Assembly: GCA_933228895.1 (NCBI GenBank)
Contig: OW121856.1
Span: forward strand, 111,637,027 to 111,701,026
Length of the DNA stretch: 64,000 bases
Source of the DNA: Platycnemis pennipes
Taxonomy: Eukaryota > Arthropoda > Insecta > Odonata > Platycnemididae
Direction: 5' to 3'
Under the pieces are notes generated by a model that had not been told where the DNA came from, did not search any database, and saw only the letters and a list, made by a program, of their open reading frames with translations. A program made the position numbers and the translations under genes. Positions 32,394-45,500 of the stretch are shown piece after piece; position 1 is the stretch's first letter; every line of letters starts with the position of its first letter.

Positions 32394-34298
32394 CAATAGG
32401 ATCGAAAATCCTTGCGATGTTCTACTGATGTTTTCTTTTCGAGTTAACAATAATATCAAAATTCACATAATAAGACAGTGTGTCATCCTTGGGCGATTAA
32501 AAAATGCCCTAAATTTTCGAGGAAGGTTCTGCAGCTTCGAAATAAGACGTCGTCACGCATTCCTCCTCTGAAAGATTGACTAATAACTCTGAGGAATTAC
32601 TGGCCCACTTTCCTAAAGGAAATCCGGCTGAGGGAAGCAAACCAATCAATTGGCGCTGTAATTCCACAGTGTCAGACACTGAGTCAGCTCCCGTGACTAT
32701 ATCGTCAACGTGTGTATCGCGTCAGAGTGCTTCCACAGCGCGCAGGAACCTGCGCCCTTCGTCCTCAGCCAACACGAATGGCCAAAAAAGGCAAAGAAAC
32801 TACCCCGTAAGTAACGGCATGAAATTCAAAATGCATGAGCGAACCAGAAGGATTGTCTCGCCACAAAGCAATCGCAACGGACTGAAGATTCTACGCGTCC
32901 TAAATATGCAGTTTTTTCTTATTCGGTGTTAAAATTCGAAAGATGTACCTATACTACTCTTTTCTGGGAGCGCAAAATGAAATACTTGAATATTGTGATA
33001 CTAATAATCGGATGTAGGCTTTTTCTTCTGATTCAGAATATCTCGTGGAGGTCGAGGACACGTATGAATTAATTCTTTCGGTGTTTGCCCGTGTGTCTGA
33101 AAATTCAACTGACCCTGCAGGTGCCATTTCTCAATTGCTGCCGACGCAGAAATGTAGGCTTCCAATAATCGAAGTTTTATGGGGCAATTTCCGAATGGCC
33201 AGCATTCCGCGATCTATATAAATCGGTCGTGCATGAGCGAGAGGATATTTCTCGTACTGAGAAATTTGTTGCTTAAAGTCGGCCTTGCAAGGCAAGGCCC
33301 TAACGTTAATTTTCTCGGTCCCATTCGGTGATGTGCATTATTCATCTGAATGGAAGGAGTTAAACGTTTATTTTGATAATCCCCGAGTGCTTGGATGTAG
33401 TTATCTGGATAAACGTTTAGGGTTTTCAGTAGCATCTTCCGGTCAATGGTCCTCGTCGCAGCTACTTGTAACGATCTTCTCGGAGATACTGCATTGAATA
33501 CTTTGAATATTCAGACTTTGGGTGAATTTATTCTTTTCCAATTGGCAGCTCGGTCTGTAGATTTTGATATCTCGTCGCGTTTTGAGTAAACATTGGAGGG
33601 GGAATTATTTCCTCCTGTGAGTCAGTTCATTAATTATGTGAAGAAAAGATTTGAAATTCTGCAAACCTCGGGTGGAAACACGTTAAAACATGTGACCCCT
33701 CGCACTAAGCGGCAGTTTTTACAGCTTCCTCGGCAGCCGTCAAACGGGAAGACGCCAAACCTGGGTTTCACCGTATCCGATTATCAGGGCAAGCTGTGTG
33801 GCCTAGGTCAAACACCATTGAGAAAGCTTGAAGGACGTGTCTCCTGCGCGCTTGTTCCTAGGAATGCTTCATCGCCTGTGCTGCCCACAAAGGCCGTGGT
33901 TCTTCCGGAAGTAATGAATAAACTTCCTACTGCTCCTCTTCCCTCTTTCATTTTTCAAAGTTTGGTTATTATTCCCCTCGAAGATCCGGCATTTGATAAA
34001 ACATAGCCCGTGGATTTCTTGCTGGGGATGGATTTATTCCCCAACCTTTATATTGGTGGGCGGAAGAAATTGTCAAGCTCTAGCGTGGTTGCTATTGAGT
34101 CAATTTTCGGATGGGTGATCATGGGAAGTGCCCCATCTATATCGCAAACACATTCGGATAACACTATTTTTCGCTGATTGAGAGGAGAGAGACATTCTTA
34201 ATGTTTTGAAAAGATTTTGGGAGTTGGAGGATGTGTCAGGAGAAATAAAACGAGATCCGGAGGAATTGCAGTGTGAGGAATTATTTAAAACACTCATT
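32394..34298 (+). pseudogene. BEL/Pao-type Gag and protease region, copy 1
   Basis: Frames from about 33590 read VVLPEVMNKLPTAPLPSFIF, then VDFLLGMDLFPNLYIGG and SIFGWVIMGS. These are typical of the retropepsin-like region of BEL/Pao Pol, with a stop just before VDFLLG. FWELEDVSGEIKRDPEELQC (34215-34275) matches the following linker. Upstream frames (32576-32932, 33257-33500) are probably Gag remnants but are not individually recognisable. Many stops; not functional. Confidence 0.65.
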
Positions 34299-35531
34299 AT
34301 CGAGATTCTAGCGGAAGATATGTCGTTCCCCTGCCTTTCAGGGAATTTCCCCCTTCATTACGGGAGTCCTTTATTCTTACGCGGCCTCGCGGTGGATTAA
34401 TTCGGAACGCCGACTCAATCAGAAGTGGCAAGTGCTGTAATCACCAAGTGTTACTAACCAAATTCATTCCGTTAAGAGCGAAGTTTTTGACCAATTGCAT
34501 TAAAAATGCTGCAAATAAATATAATTTTGAGGAATTACCAACTCGGAAAGAAATATTGTGGCTGGAATATACAGCATTTCGGGTGATTCTTGGAAAATAA
34601 CGAGGCTATTATCCAGAAGTTACGAAGAGACTTACCTGCCTGCGCAAGCAAGGCAGATGGCAGATATAGCAAGGCAGATGTTGGATGAGCAAATCTCAAC
34701 CCTGCAGGACATTCTCAATTTGTGCCAGAGATGTGATTCCTAAGTCATTTACTGTGGCTTAGGTGAGAAGTTTTTTCTTCACCTGGAGTAGTAGAAAGAC
34801 TACAGATTGGTTCCTCTTTTGTTCCCAGCAGACAACATTAAATGGTGAAGTATGGGGCAAAGAAAGAGAGAAGAGAAAGCGAAGGAAGAGGACTTTCTTA
34901 CTCCGGGCTTGCCAGACTGAAAGATGTTAACCACGCAGCCTGCTGACTCCCGCTGGCGTGAACTCCTCTGGTGATCACTCCCGGAGAAAATGGTGACGAG
35001 ACTCAACCAGGGAACTCCCATGACTTGCGGCGCTACTATTTAAATATATGAGAGGTAAAAAAACGTCTGTCCCGCCGGCGCACTGTGGACTGAAATCGAA
35101 AAAAGCTCGACAAAAATGATTTTTTTTCACTTTTCATTTCCGAAAAAACGATAATATTTCCTGAATAAGCAATAACCATTGTCCAAAATACTGAAATAAT
35201 TTTATTTCTAAGTGCTTTTTTATATTAGCATACGTCTGTGAAGTTCATAAAAAATCGAAAAATATTCTCCCTTTTTTGTGAACACTTAACGGAAGAATTT
35301 TTCTACTGTAGCGTTTTAATGTAAGGCATGTAATTTTCAAGTAAACAACTATTCAATGTGTATTATGTGAAGTACCTATAGTGAAAAATTAGAATTTGTT
35401 GATATAGTTTTTAATTTTTACTAAACAATTAAAATATGCTATTTTTACGTACTTTCACATTAAAGTAGAAAGAAACATTATGTTAGCGGTCTTAAGCGAC
35501 AAAAATATTTATACCAAATTATAAAACAAAG
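34299..35531. other. Array unit, BEL Pol scrap and unassigned portion, copy 2
   Basis: Counterpart of 28825-30059, continuous on the left with the protease-linker region of copy 1. It differs from copy 1 by single bases and by one fewer base in two homopolymer runs. Confidence 0.6.
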
Positions 35532-37217
35532 TGTGGCGAGTCACAACGGCAAGTAAGACGGCCAACGCCGCGAGGCTGCCGCATTGAACCCTACACGATG
35601 CTTCCAGTACTATATAAGACCGGCCAGAGGAGTCGACAATCGCCTCGCCCGAGTGTAACTCGTGTAATCGCATTTGAACTGTTCGTAATGCTTACAACCC
35701 ACCCGTCAGCGACCAAAAATTGGTGACCCCGACGTGCTGCCGAACCCTGGGACTGCTATTGGAACCGAATCACCCGCCGCAGGAAGTATGCTGGACCGAG
35801 TCGCCGTTCGTGTCCCACCCTTTTGGCCTGAGAAACCAGCTCTGTGGTTCGCACAGTTGGAGGGGTTTTTCCGATCCCAGGCGGAGAACCAGGAGCTGCA
35901 ACGATTACCAGCGTCAAAGACTTCGCTCCAGTTGAAGCGAGTTCAGATTCCAGATTGCGATGAGAGCATTTCCTGCGACATTGCCACGCAAACTGCTCGA
36001 CCCTACGTCACAGAAGAATTCCGTCGCCAGGCATTCAACACCGTTCAAGGCCTCGCACAACCAGGTATCAAGGAAACAACAAATATTGTAACGCAACGAT
36101 TTGTGTGGCCAGGAATCAAGAGAGACTGAAGAGCATGGTCACGGCATTTTTCGGCGATTGGGTTTCCAGATTCGGCATACCCTTGAGAGTCACAACGGAC
36201 CGGGGGAGTCAATTCGAGTCATGCCTTTTCAAATCTTTATCCCGTCTAACAGGAACTCAGCACCTTTAGGGAAACGGCGGGTCATCCCGCAGCTAATGGA
36301 CTCGTCGAGTGACTGCACCGCCAGTTAAAAGCAGGTATTAAATGCCACGCTGACCAGTGGTGGGTGGAGTCACTTCCAGCTGCTCTCCTTGGAACTAGCG
36401 CGGCGTGGAAGGATGGCACCGGCGCGACTGTGGCAGAACTTGTCTACGGCAAGACCTTGCGTTTACCAGTCGAATTCCTGTCATCAGAGCCACATGCCAC
36501 CGAAACTTCCACGTTCGTCGACATACTCCGACGTCGAAGTTACGGCCAGCAAAAGTACTCCGGCATGGAGAGAGACAAACTTTTATTTTCAGAGATTTGG
36601 TGACTTCACCAAATGTTTTCGTACGAAATAACTCTGCCAAGGGCGTACAAAAGCCACCTTAACATGGACCCTGTAAAGTCGTTAAGCCATACGCTAAATA
36701 CTTCATCGTTCGGATTAAGGGGAAGGATAGCTTGATCAGCATCGAACGGCTGGAGCCTGCTTGTTTTGTGCCGACGAAGTTGATCCATAGACGTCACCTC
36801 CAGCGGACGAAGGTAGCAAGGGGAGCGGAGACGTTTGTTTACAAACGCAACCAGCGACAACAACACGTTACGGGAGAAGAGTCCACTTCCCCAACCGCTA
36901 CCAAGCCCATCAATGCCCCGTTTTACTTTGTTTAACTTGTATATTTCACTTAACCTATGTTTCCTTCTCTCGTTCAAAACATAGGTTTTTTCACTGCCAA
37001 GGGGGTGTTATGGCGAGTCACAACGGCAAGTGAGACGGCCAACGCGGCGAGGCTAGCCCATCAAACCCAACACGATGCTTCCAGCACTTCCGGCCAGAGA
37101 AGCCATCGCCAGGGGAGTCGACAATCGCCACGCCTGAGTGTAACTCGTGTAATCGCAATAAACAATATCATTGGGGCTGTACGCTTTACTTCCAATTCAG
37201 CCGTCAGCGACCTAAAA
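35532..37217 (+). mobile_element. Deleted Ty3/gypsy-type LTR element, array copy 2
   Basis: Same organisation as copy 1 (3' LTR at about 37006-37217). It retains the 31 bp missing from copy 1, so the Gag start is readable: SMLDRVAVRVPPFWPEKPAL, then WFAQLEGFFRSQAENQEL (about 35786-35900). It is joined directly to the integrase N-terminal zinc-binding region. It remains defective. Confidence 0.75.
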
Positions 37218-37445
37218 GGTGTCAACTTAAATGTTCAAAAGAAAATCCAGCCCTAATCTGCCCTCCCACCACTCCGATCAAGTTATGTGCCTGCGCAGAA
37301 GTCCAACCGCACCTGAGCTGCGGGAATTCGTTCAGAATTTGTCACACTTAAGGATTACCCAATAAAAATGAGACAACACTCGTGTTTTCCACGCCAGTTT
37401 AAATTGTTCACTCTATGTAAGCCTATATAAGCAAACAGCTGCGAT

Positions 37446-37895
37446 CGCAAGGGCTACCCGTGGGATAGCACCCTAGAGGTGGTTGTCTGTTTCGGGTTGG
37501 ATCTGCCATGTACGGGCCAACCAAACCCGTACATCTCCGACCGCCCTACGCAGACCCCCACCTCCCTGGCACTCGACACCGGTAAGCTAACGCCACGGAA
37601 GACGATTGACCGACAGTGGCTAGCTCCCGGCCGCTCGTTTTCAGCGAATCCGGGGCCGAAGAGGAATATTAGCCAGTAGTTCATAGCGGGCATCCGACAC
37701 CCGGCTGGGAACCACCGACCTCACCCTCCAGGATCCCCTTCTCCTCCTTACGGGTCTCCGCACACGGCAAACACGCAGGTGAATCGTAGGCCAGGCGGTG
37801 TGGCCGCACACAGACAGTTGACCCACTAGACTGTCCGGGCCACGACAAGCAGGGATACTGCGGGAGTATTCTCAATCCCCCTACCCGCAGGGGGG
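37446..37895 (-). mobile_element. LINE leader fragment inside array unit, copy 2
   Basis: Counterpart of 31939-32393 with a handful of substitutions (for example ggcaaacacgcagg against ggcaaccacgctgg). Confidence 0.8.
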
Positions 37896-39800
37896 CAATA
37901 GGATCGAAAATCCTTGCGATGTTCTACTGATGTTTTCTTTTCGAGTTAACAATAATATCAAAATTCACATAATAAGACAGTGTGTCATCCTTGGGCGATT
38001 AAAAAATGCCCTAAATTTTCGAGGAAGGTTCTGCAGCTTCGAAATAAGACGTCGTCACGCATTCCTCCTCTGAAAGATTGACTAATAACTCTGAGGAATT
38101 ACTGGCCCACTTTCCTAAAGGAAATCCGGCTGAGGGAAGCAAACCAATCAATTGGCGCTGTAATTCCACAGTGTCAGACACTGAGTCAGCTCCCGTGACT
38201 ATATCGTCAACGTGTGTATCGCGTCAGAGTGCTTCCACAGCGCGCAGGAACCTGCGCCCTTCGTCCTCAGCCAACACGAATGGCCAAAAAAGGCAAAGAA
38301 ACTACCCCGTAAGTAACGGCATGAAATTCAAAATGCATGAGCGAACCAGAAGGATTGTCTCGCCACAAAGCAATCGCAACGGACTGAAGATTCTACGCGT
38401 CCTAAATATGCAGTTTTTTCTTATTCGGTGTTAAAATTCGAAAGATGTACCTATACTACTCTTTTCTGGGAGCGCAAAATGAAATACTTGAATATTGTGG
38501 TACTAATAATCGGATGTAGGCTTTTTCTTCTGATTCAGAATATCTCGTGGAGGTCGAGTACACGTATGAATTAATTCTTTCGGTGTTTGCCCGTGTGTCT
38601 GAAAATTCAACTGACCCTGCAGGTGCCATTTCTCAATTGCTGCCGACGCAGAAATGTAGGCTTCCAATAATCGAAGTTTTATGGGGCAATTTCCGAATGG
38701 CCAGCATTCCGCGATCTATATAAATCGGTCGTGCATGAGCGAGAGGATATTTCTCGTACTGAGAAATTTGTTGCTTAAAGTCGGCCTTGCAAGGCAAGGC
38801 CCTAACGTTAATTTTCTCGGTCCCATTCGGTGATGTGCATTATTCATCTGAATGGAAGGAGTTAAACGTTTATTTTGATAATCCCCGAGTGCTTGGATGT
38901 AGTTATCTGCATAAACGTTTAGGGTTTTCAGTAGCATCTTCCGGTCAATGGTCCTCGTCGCAGCTATTTGTAACGATCTTCTCGGAGATACTGCATTGAA
39001 TACTTTGAATATTCAGACTTTGGGTGAATTTATTCTTTTCCAATTGGCAGCTCGGTCTGTAGATTTTGATATCTCGTCGCGTTTTGAGTAAACATTGGAG
39101 GGGGAATTATTTCCTCCTGTGAGTCAGTTCATTAATTATGTGAAGAAAAGAATTGAAATTCTGCAAACCTCGGGTGGAAACACGTTAAAACATGTGACCC
39201 CTCGCACTAAGCGGCAGTTTTTACAGCTTCCTCGGCAGCCGTCAAACGGGAAGACGCCAAACCTGGGTTTCACCGTATCCGATTATCAGGGCAAGCTGTG
39301 TGGCCTAGGTCAAACACCATTGAGAAAGCTTGAAGGACGTGTCTCCTGCGCGCTTGTTCCTAGGAATGCTTCATCGCCTGTGCTGCCCACAAAGGCCGTG
39401 GTTCTTCCGGAAGTAATGAATAAACTTCCTACTGCTCCTCTTCCCTCTTTCATTTTTCAAAGTTTGGTTATTATTCCCCTCGAAGATCCGGCATTTGATA
39501 AAACATAGCCCGTGGATTTCTTGCTGGGGATGGATTTATTCCCCAACCTTTATATTGGTGGGCGGAAGAAATTGTCAAGCTCTAGCGTGGTTGCTATTGA
39601 GTCAATTTTCGGATGGGTGATCATGGGAAGTGCCCCATCTATATCGCAAACACATTCGGATAACACTATTTTTCGCTGATTGAGAGGAGAGAGACATTCT
39701 TAATGTTTTGAAAAGATTTTGGGAGTTGGAGGATGTGTCAGGAGAAATAAAACGAGATCCGGAGGAATTGCAGTGTGAGGAATTATTTAAAACACTCATT
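37896..39800 (+). pseudogene. BEL/Pao-type Gag and protease region, copy 2
   Basis: Counterpart of 32394-34298 with the same stops, including the one before VDFLLGMDLFP, so the lesions predate the duplication. Confidence 0.65.
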
Positions 39801-40317
39801 ATCGAGATTCTAGCGGAAGATATGTCGTTCCCCTGCCTTTCAAGGAATTTCCCCCTTCATTACGGGAGTCCTTTATTCTTACGCGGCCTCGCGGTGGATT
39901 AATTCGGAACGCCGACTCAATCAGAAGTGGCAAGTGCTGTAATCACCAAGTGTTACTAACCAAATTCATTCCGTTAAGAGCGAAGTTTTTGACCAATTGC
40001 ATTAAAAATGCTGCAAATAAATATAATTTTGAGGAATTACCAACTCGGAAAGAAATATTGTGGCTGGAATATACAGCATTTCGGGTGATTCTTGGAAAAT
40101 AACGAGGCTATTATCCAGAAGTTACGAAGAGACTTACCTGCCTGCGCAAGCAAGGCAGATGGCAGATATAGCAAGGCAGATGGCAGATATAGCAAGGCAG
40201 ATGTTGGATGAGCAAATCTCAACCCTGCAGGACATTCTCAATTTGTGCCAGAGATGTGATTCCTAAGTCATTTACTGTGGCTTAGGTGAGAAGTTTTTTA
40301 TTCACCTGGAGTAGTAG
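39801..40317 (+). repeat. Partial third array copy, 517 bp
   Basis: Matches 28825-29320 and 34299-34794, but with an extra 21-bp copy of ggcagatatagcaaggcagat (within 40157-40199). It ends in gtagtag at 40317, where LINE leader D begins. Confidence 0.9.
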
Positions 40318-40486
40318 TAGTGGTATGGCCGCACACAGACAGATGACCCACGAAACTGTCCGGGCTCAACCCTTGTTGGCTCTGGGTTTGTTATCGGGGT
40401 TGTCTCCCCGCCCTTTTAGTCGCCTCTTACGACAAGCAGGGATACTGCGGGAGTATTCTCAATCACCTTACCCGCAGGGTGGGGTT
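40318..40486 (-). mobile_element. LINE leader fragment D (5' terminus only)
   Basis: About 169 bp of family I leader, from the 5' terminus (acccgcagggt near 40471-40481) to ggtatggccgcacac. The body of D is missing: its inner edge is fused to the array at a gtagtag microhomology. Its outer edge lies in the RT codons of Y, so D probably inserted into Y and later lost its body. Confidence 0.75.
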
Positions 40487-41956
40487 GATTCTCTCTAGCT
40501 CTCCGGGAAAGCGTGTTCTATCCACACTTGGTTAAAGGTGGCGAGCACTTCCGCCAAGGAGGACATAGGCAGGTTCTTCAGAAAAGCATTATGAATCAAG
40601 TCTCCTCCAGGAGACGTGTGCTTGGAATCGCCAACGGCCGATATAAGCTCCCGCGTGGTGAAGGGAGAGTTGTAAGGAGCAGTGGGTATCGGTTCATTGA
40701 AATTGGGATTAACCTTCTCCTGGCGATTTTTAACGACCTTGAATGACGGGTGATAATGGTCAGTGCTACTAATTGATTCATAAAGCTCGCCGAAAACCTC
40801 CGCAATATCGGTTGGGGCCGAAAGAATTTGTCCATTAATTTTTAACCCTGAGACAGAAGATTCTATGCTGGCCCATTATTGCTTGTACTTTGGTCTAGAC
40901 CATTGCAATAGGAGTTCGAGAGTTTATGCTGGAGACGTACTTTCTCCAGGAAGTCTTTTTGGCTTCCCTAACAACTTTTCGAGCCTTGGCCCTAAGTCGT
41001 CTAAAAGCAGCTAAGTTAGCCGAGGTTGGATATCTGTTAAAAATACGCAGGGCCTTTTTCCGCTTGCGAATAGCTTCTGCACACTCCTCACTCCACCACG
41101 GAACTGGAGGACGGCGGGGAATGCCAGATGCTTTAGGGATGCTGAGTTCCGCGGGTTCGCATATTGCGTTCGTAAGCATCTCGATATTTTTCAGCGCTGA
41201 CAGGCTGCAGTCAAAATTATATTTAAAACTACTTCTAAAATCAACCCAATTGGCTTTCCTAATAAGCCACGTTTTTGGTAAAATGGAATTACAAACATTC
41301 CCAGCTTTTTTAATGATAAGGGGGAAGTGATCACTTCCGCAGAGATCGTCATGGGTTTCCATGGTGAAAATAGGAGTTATGGCTTCAGTGGTAATCCATA
41401 GGTCTATGGAAGAGTACTCTCCACTAAAAACATTAAAACGGGTTTTTTCTTTGTCGTTTAGTAAAATCAGGTTAAAATCATCGATAAAAGCTTCTAAAAG
41501 ACGCCCTCGACCGTTAAAATCACGCATTTGGTCACCCAATAGGGTGTTGTGTGCATTAAAATCTCCCAGTAACACAAACGGCCTTGGAAGCTGATTAATC
41601 AAGTCTTCCAGGTTTCGTCTGGTAACTGGAGCCCACTCTGGAAGATACAGATTGCAAAACGTAATTACTTCTGGAGTGGATATTGTGACTGCAACAGCCT
41701 GGAATGGCGTCCGCAAGTCCACCAGGGAGGTGTAAAGGGTCTCCCTAATGAACGTTGCAACTCCCCCTCGTGCCCTGTTGCCTATTGTGTCGTCTACTCT
41801 GAATACATTAAAGCCTCTAAGAGTAAAATTGTCGGTGGCCTTTAGATGTGTTTCTTGTAAAAAGATGCACGACGGGTTAAAATTATGGGTAAGAAGTTTC
41901 ACTTCTTCTAAGTGGCGATACAAACCATTGCAGTTCCATTGTATGGTTAAAAACAT
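40487..41956 (-). pseudogene. Y ORF2 N-terminal part: endonuclease and RT start
   Basis: It starts MFLTIQWNCNGLYRH at 41956. Endonuclease motifs LQETHLK, GDFNAHN, SSIDLWI and GSDHFPL are present; the family GDFNAHxxLWG Trp is Leu. The frame is open to about 40895, then frameshifts and stops follow, including TAG for Trp in FPES-stop-RES near 40497. RT beyond the fingers is missing. Confidence 0.85.
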
Positions 41957-42036
41957 AATAAATACAAAAATATAAGGAAGACTAGAGAAGATTGCTTCGA
42001 GCTAAGGGGGTCCCTAGGATCGCTTGATCCTAGGCT

Positions 42037-42406
42037 TTACCCCTTTCTTTGGTGTGTGCGGAATTTTTCCACTTCACTCTCGGATACAATCTCCTCCTCT
42101 GAATTTGAGCGACTCTGGTGATTAGGTGACTGCGTCCTCGTATTCTTCGCTTCCGCCATTTTTATTGCGGAACCGTTCTTCTTCGGTGAAGAAGTACGGC
42201 TTGAAGAAGCACCATCGTATTTTATGTCAATTTCCATTGACTCAGAGTCGCAGGGTTTGGGATGTTTTACCTTTTTAACATTTGTGCCTTGTACCCGGTT
42301 ATTTGGTGTTGCTGCTTTGGGGGTTGCAGATTCTGCTGGCTTAATAGGAGATTGCTGTGGAAAAGGGTCTTCGGTTTGAGTACCTATAGTCGACATTTCT
42401 ACTGCA
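42037..42406 (-). pseudogene. Y ORF1 C-terminal part
   Basis: Minus-strand MSTIGTQTEDP, then a Ser/Lys/Pro-rich acidic tail with SRSNSEEEIVSESEVEKF, as in E2. It is the tail of the ORF1 whose knuckles lie at 48.2-48.4 kb. The apparent upstream start at 42492 belongs to the 3' UTR of G and is an artefact of the insertion. Confidence 0.75.
42394..42406. repeat. Left target-site duplication of LINE G (CATTTCTACTGCA)
   Basis: Thirteen bases identical to 48076-48088. They interrupt ORF1 of Y. Confidence 0.9.
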
Positions 42407-42433
42407 GGTAGGTAGGTAGGTATTGATTTTTGG

Positions 42434-42464
42434 GGTGCTTCGACAGCCAAGGTCATTTCGCACC
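42434..42464 (-). promoter_or_regulatory. 3'-terminal stem-loop of G
   Basis: GGTGC (42434-42438) and GCACC (42460-42464) with tcgac and ggtcattt in the loop, as in the other copies. Here the tail is a 4-bp (gtag) rather than a 3-bp (gta) repeat. Confidence 0.65.
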
Positions 42465-42562
42465 ACCCATTCTCTAATTTATCCATAGGCAATATATTAA
42501 ACTATATTTACGGTAGATCGAAATAAGACTAAAAATAAGAATAAAAACATGTCTGTATTAGA

Positions 42563-45500
42563 TTATATTTTATTAAAAAGGTCAGTTTCTTTTAGCAGCA
42601 ATATGACACGGTTAAGACGATCAGGATCATTGCCTAGAACATGCTCTAGGCTCCCCCTGATCCCTAACCTGAGGCGTGCATTCCGAAATAAGTTACAATC
42701 CGTCAGGATGTGTCGCACACTGAGTGGCATGTTGCACTCATTGCAGAGAGGCGGTTCCTTCTCTTCGGTGAAGAGATACGAGTGAGTCAGACGGCAATGA
42801 CCGATTCGTAGTCGTGCAATGACGACTTCCTCTCTGCGACTGCTCCTGACGGACGTTGGCCATGCTGCCGTTACCGGTTTTAAACTTCGTAATTTGTTAT
42901 TTGGGAGATCGTTCCATTGCTCCTGCCACTGTTGGAAAACTGAACCCTTTAGATGGGACCGAAGGTCTTCGAAAGGTACCAGAGTTGATGTGCAATTTTC
43001 TTCTTTTAGGGCAGCCTTCGCAGTTGCATCGACACGTTCATTCCCGACAATTCCCATGTGGCTGGGGACCCACAGAAAGATGATGGTGACTCCCTTCTTT
43101 TGAAGGGAGAGTAGCGACTCATGGATCTGCTGGCATAATGGGTTCGTAGAAGAACGGTCGGAAATAGAGTTTAGGGCACTTAGAGAGTCAGAGCAAATTG
43201 CAAAGGATCCTCCACTACTGTCTATTCTACACAGAGCCATCTTTATAGCAAACAGCTCCGCCGTGAATACACTGCAGAGTGGACTGAGTTTAGCCTTTAT
43301 GGTACCATGATAAGAAGAAACTACGGCACAGGCACAGGCGGTAGGAGACTTCGACCCGTCTGTGAATACAGTGACAAAATTGGGGTGGTTGCCCAGGAAC
43401 ACAGAGAAGGTACGCTGGCACTCAGCAGCAGTGGTGGAAGCCTTTGGACGATCACTAAGGAGCATCTTTATTATAGGAGTAGGAGTTAGCCATGGTGGGT
43501 GGTTAGATGACCCGACAGGGTATAAATCCGGTAGACCAACTCCTCGTTCTCGAATAAAATAGTTAAAACGAACATTGGCAGGCCTTGTGGCCTTTGTCTT
43601 ACGGTTAAAAACATCTAAAAATCGTGGTTTTGAAAACAAGTTAAAACATGGATGCGTCTTCATTGCTAAAACCTTTGAGGCGTAGTTGCACATTAGCAGG
43701 TTCCTTCGGTAGCACAAAGGCGATTCTCCTGCATCAGAGTAGATGCTCAGGATAGGGCTGGTCCGAAACGCCCCCGTACACAGTCGTAAACCGGTATTGT
43801 GTATCACAGTCAGTGGTCGAAGGTACGACTCTCGACCGGAAGAGTACACAAAGGAACCATAGTCAAGTTTTGACCGTACTAAAGCACGATACAATAAAAT
43901 TAGTGTGGAGCGATCAGCTCCCCATGTCGAGTGACTTAGGTACTTGAAAATGTTTAACGTTTTGTGACATTTCAATTTTAAACTTTCTATGTGAGCACGC
44001 CAGTTGAGGCGGTAGTCAAATGTCAGGCCTAAAAAACGGATTGAGTCGACAAATGGAAGGTTTTTACCACCCAAGCGTAACGCTGGAGGGATGTTATGTC
44101 CCCTACACCGGCGGAAATGAACGCATTTGGTTTTCTCTGAGGAGAACTTAAAACCATTACACTGGGCCCACTTGTGCAGTTTGTTCAGAGTGAGTTGGAT
44201 TAGTCTGGCTGCTGTAGCGGGTTGGGATGACCTACAAAAAATTGCAAAGTCATCCACGAACAGTGATGCTATTACTGGTGTGCCTACACAGTTAGCAATA
44301 TCGTTAATCGCTACAGCGAAAAGCGTTACACTAAGGACAGAACCCTGAGGAACTCCATTTTCTTGGCTGTAAAATTGCGATTTATGCTGGCCTATTCTGA
44401 CTTTAAAAACTCGGTTGGATAAAAAGTTCCGAATAAAAATGGGTAGATTACCCCTAAAACCCCATTCGTGCAGAGTGTGTAGAATTTTGTGTCGCCAAGT
44501 TCGGTCATAAGCCTTTTCAATATCGAAAAATACGCCAATCACGTGTTGACGTAGAAGGAAGGCTTCCTGGATAAAATTGTCTATCCTTACTAGGTGATCA
44601 GTGGTGGAACGGCCCCTACGAAATCCACACGACACCAGAAAGAAGGTTGCGACGCTCTAGCCACCATATGAGCCGCCGATTCACCATTCTTTCCATAATC
44701 TTGCAAAGGCAGCTAGTAAGAGATATCGGCCTGTAGTTGTTCGGGTCAGCTCGGTCTTTACCCTGTTTTAATATAGGGACTACAACAGACTCCCGCCAGG
44801 ACGATGGAAAGGAACCTTCAACCCATAGCTGATTGAAGGTGTGGAGGACCTCCAACAATGCCGATTCCGGAATATTCCGGAGAAAGGCATTGTGGACTTC
44901 GTCGGGACCTGGAGAAGTCATGTGGGAGTCCGCAATGGCGGACTCGAGTTCCCACAGGGAAAACGGAAGGTTATAATCTGCCAGGGATCGTCGCTCCTTA
45001 AAGTCGATAGAAGATGCCTCCTTTTCCTTCTTAATTTTTAAAAAACTATCATCGTAGCTTTTATTAGAGCTGGTTTTGGCTAGTTCCTGACCGAATATAT
45101 TTCCAATAGAAGATGGCGATGTAACTGTGTTGCCTCCAACACGTAGAAAGGAGACGCCGAGCTGTTGTTGGTTGCCAGATATACTTCTTACTTTACGCCA
45201 AACCTGTGCAACCGGCGTCCGACTGTTGACGCCAGAGACAAATTCCATCCAGGAAGCCCTCTTCGCCTCCTTCACCACCTGACGTGCCTTCGCTCTTAAT
45301 CGTCGGAAGGCGGAAAGGTTCATGTTCGTGGGAAATTTTTTAAAAATTCGTAACGCCTTCTTACGTTGACGAATGGCTTCTGCGCATTCCTCGTTCCACC
45401 ATGGTACTGCTGGTCTCAGTTTGGTGCCCTTTGACCGAGGAACACTGCACCTTGCGCTTTCAATCAGGCAATTCGTCAACCTCTCAATGTTCATTATAGG

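Larger units (their letters stand above)
28825..40317. repeat. Head-to-tail array of a 5.5-kb composite unit (two copies plus 517 bp)
   Basis: Copy 1 is 28825-34298 (5,474 bp), copy 2 34299-39800 (5,502 bp) and partial copy 3 39801-40317. The copies are nearly identical base for base. The main difference is 31 bp present in copy 2 and absent in copy 1, near 30288. Each unit reads: BEL/Pao Pol scrap, unknown DNA, a motif shared with the 55-59 kb repeat, a deleted gypsy-type element, a LINE leader fragment, and a BEL/Pao Gag-protease region that runs into the next unit. The unit starts mid-BEL, so this is a duplication of an already composite locus, by unequal exchange or possibly in the assembly. 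Confidence 0.92.
40487..42406 (-). mobile_element. LINE Y, family II, ORF2 first half and ORF1 end (left of the G insertion)
   Basis: On the minus strand this continues from the ORF1 half at 48.1-48.9 kb, interrupted by LINE G with a 13-bp target duplication. It contains the ORF1 C-terminus, spacer, endonuclease and RT start, and is cut at about 40487 by fragment D. The 3' half of Y is absent from the window. Confidence 0.85.

Noticed and set aside
42407..42492. Upstream part and start codon of the frame 42492-42037
   Set aside because: It spans the insertion junction: the first codons come from the 3' UTR of G and the rest from ORF1 of Y.
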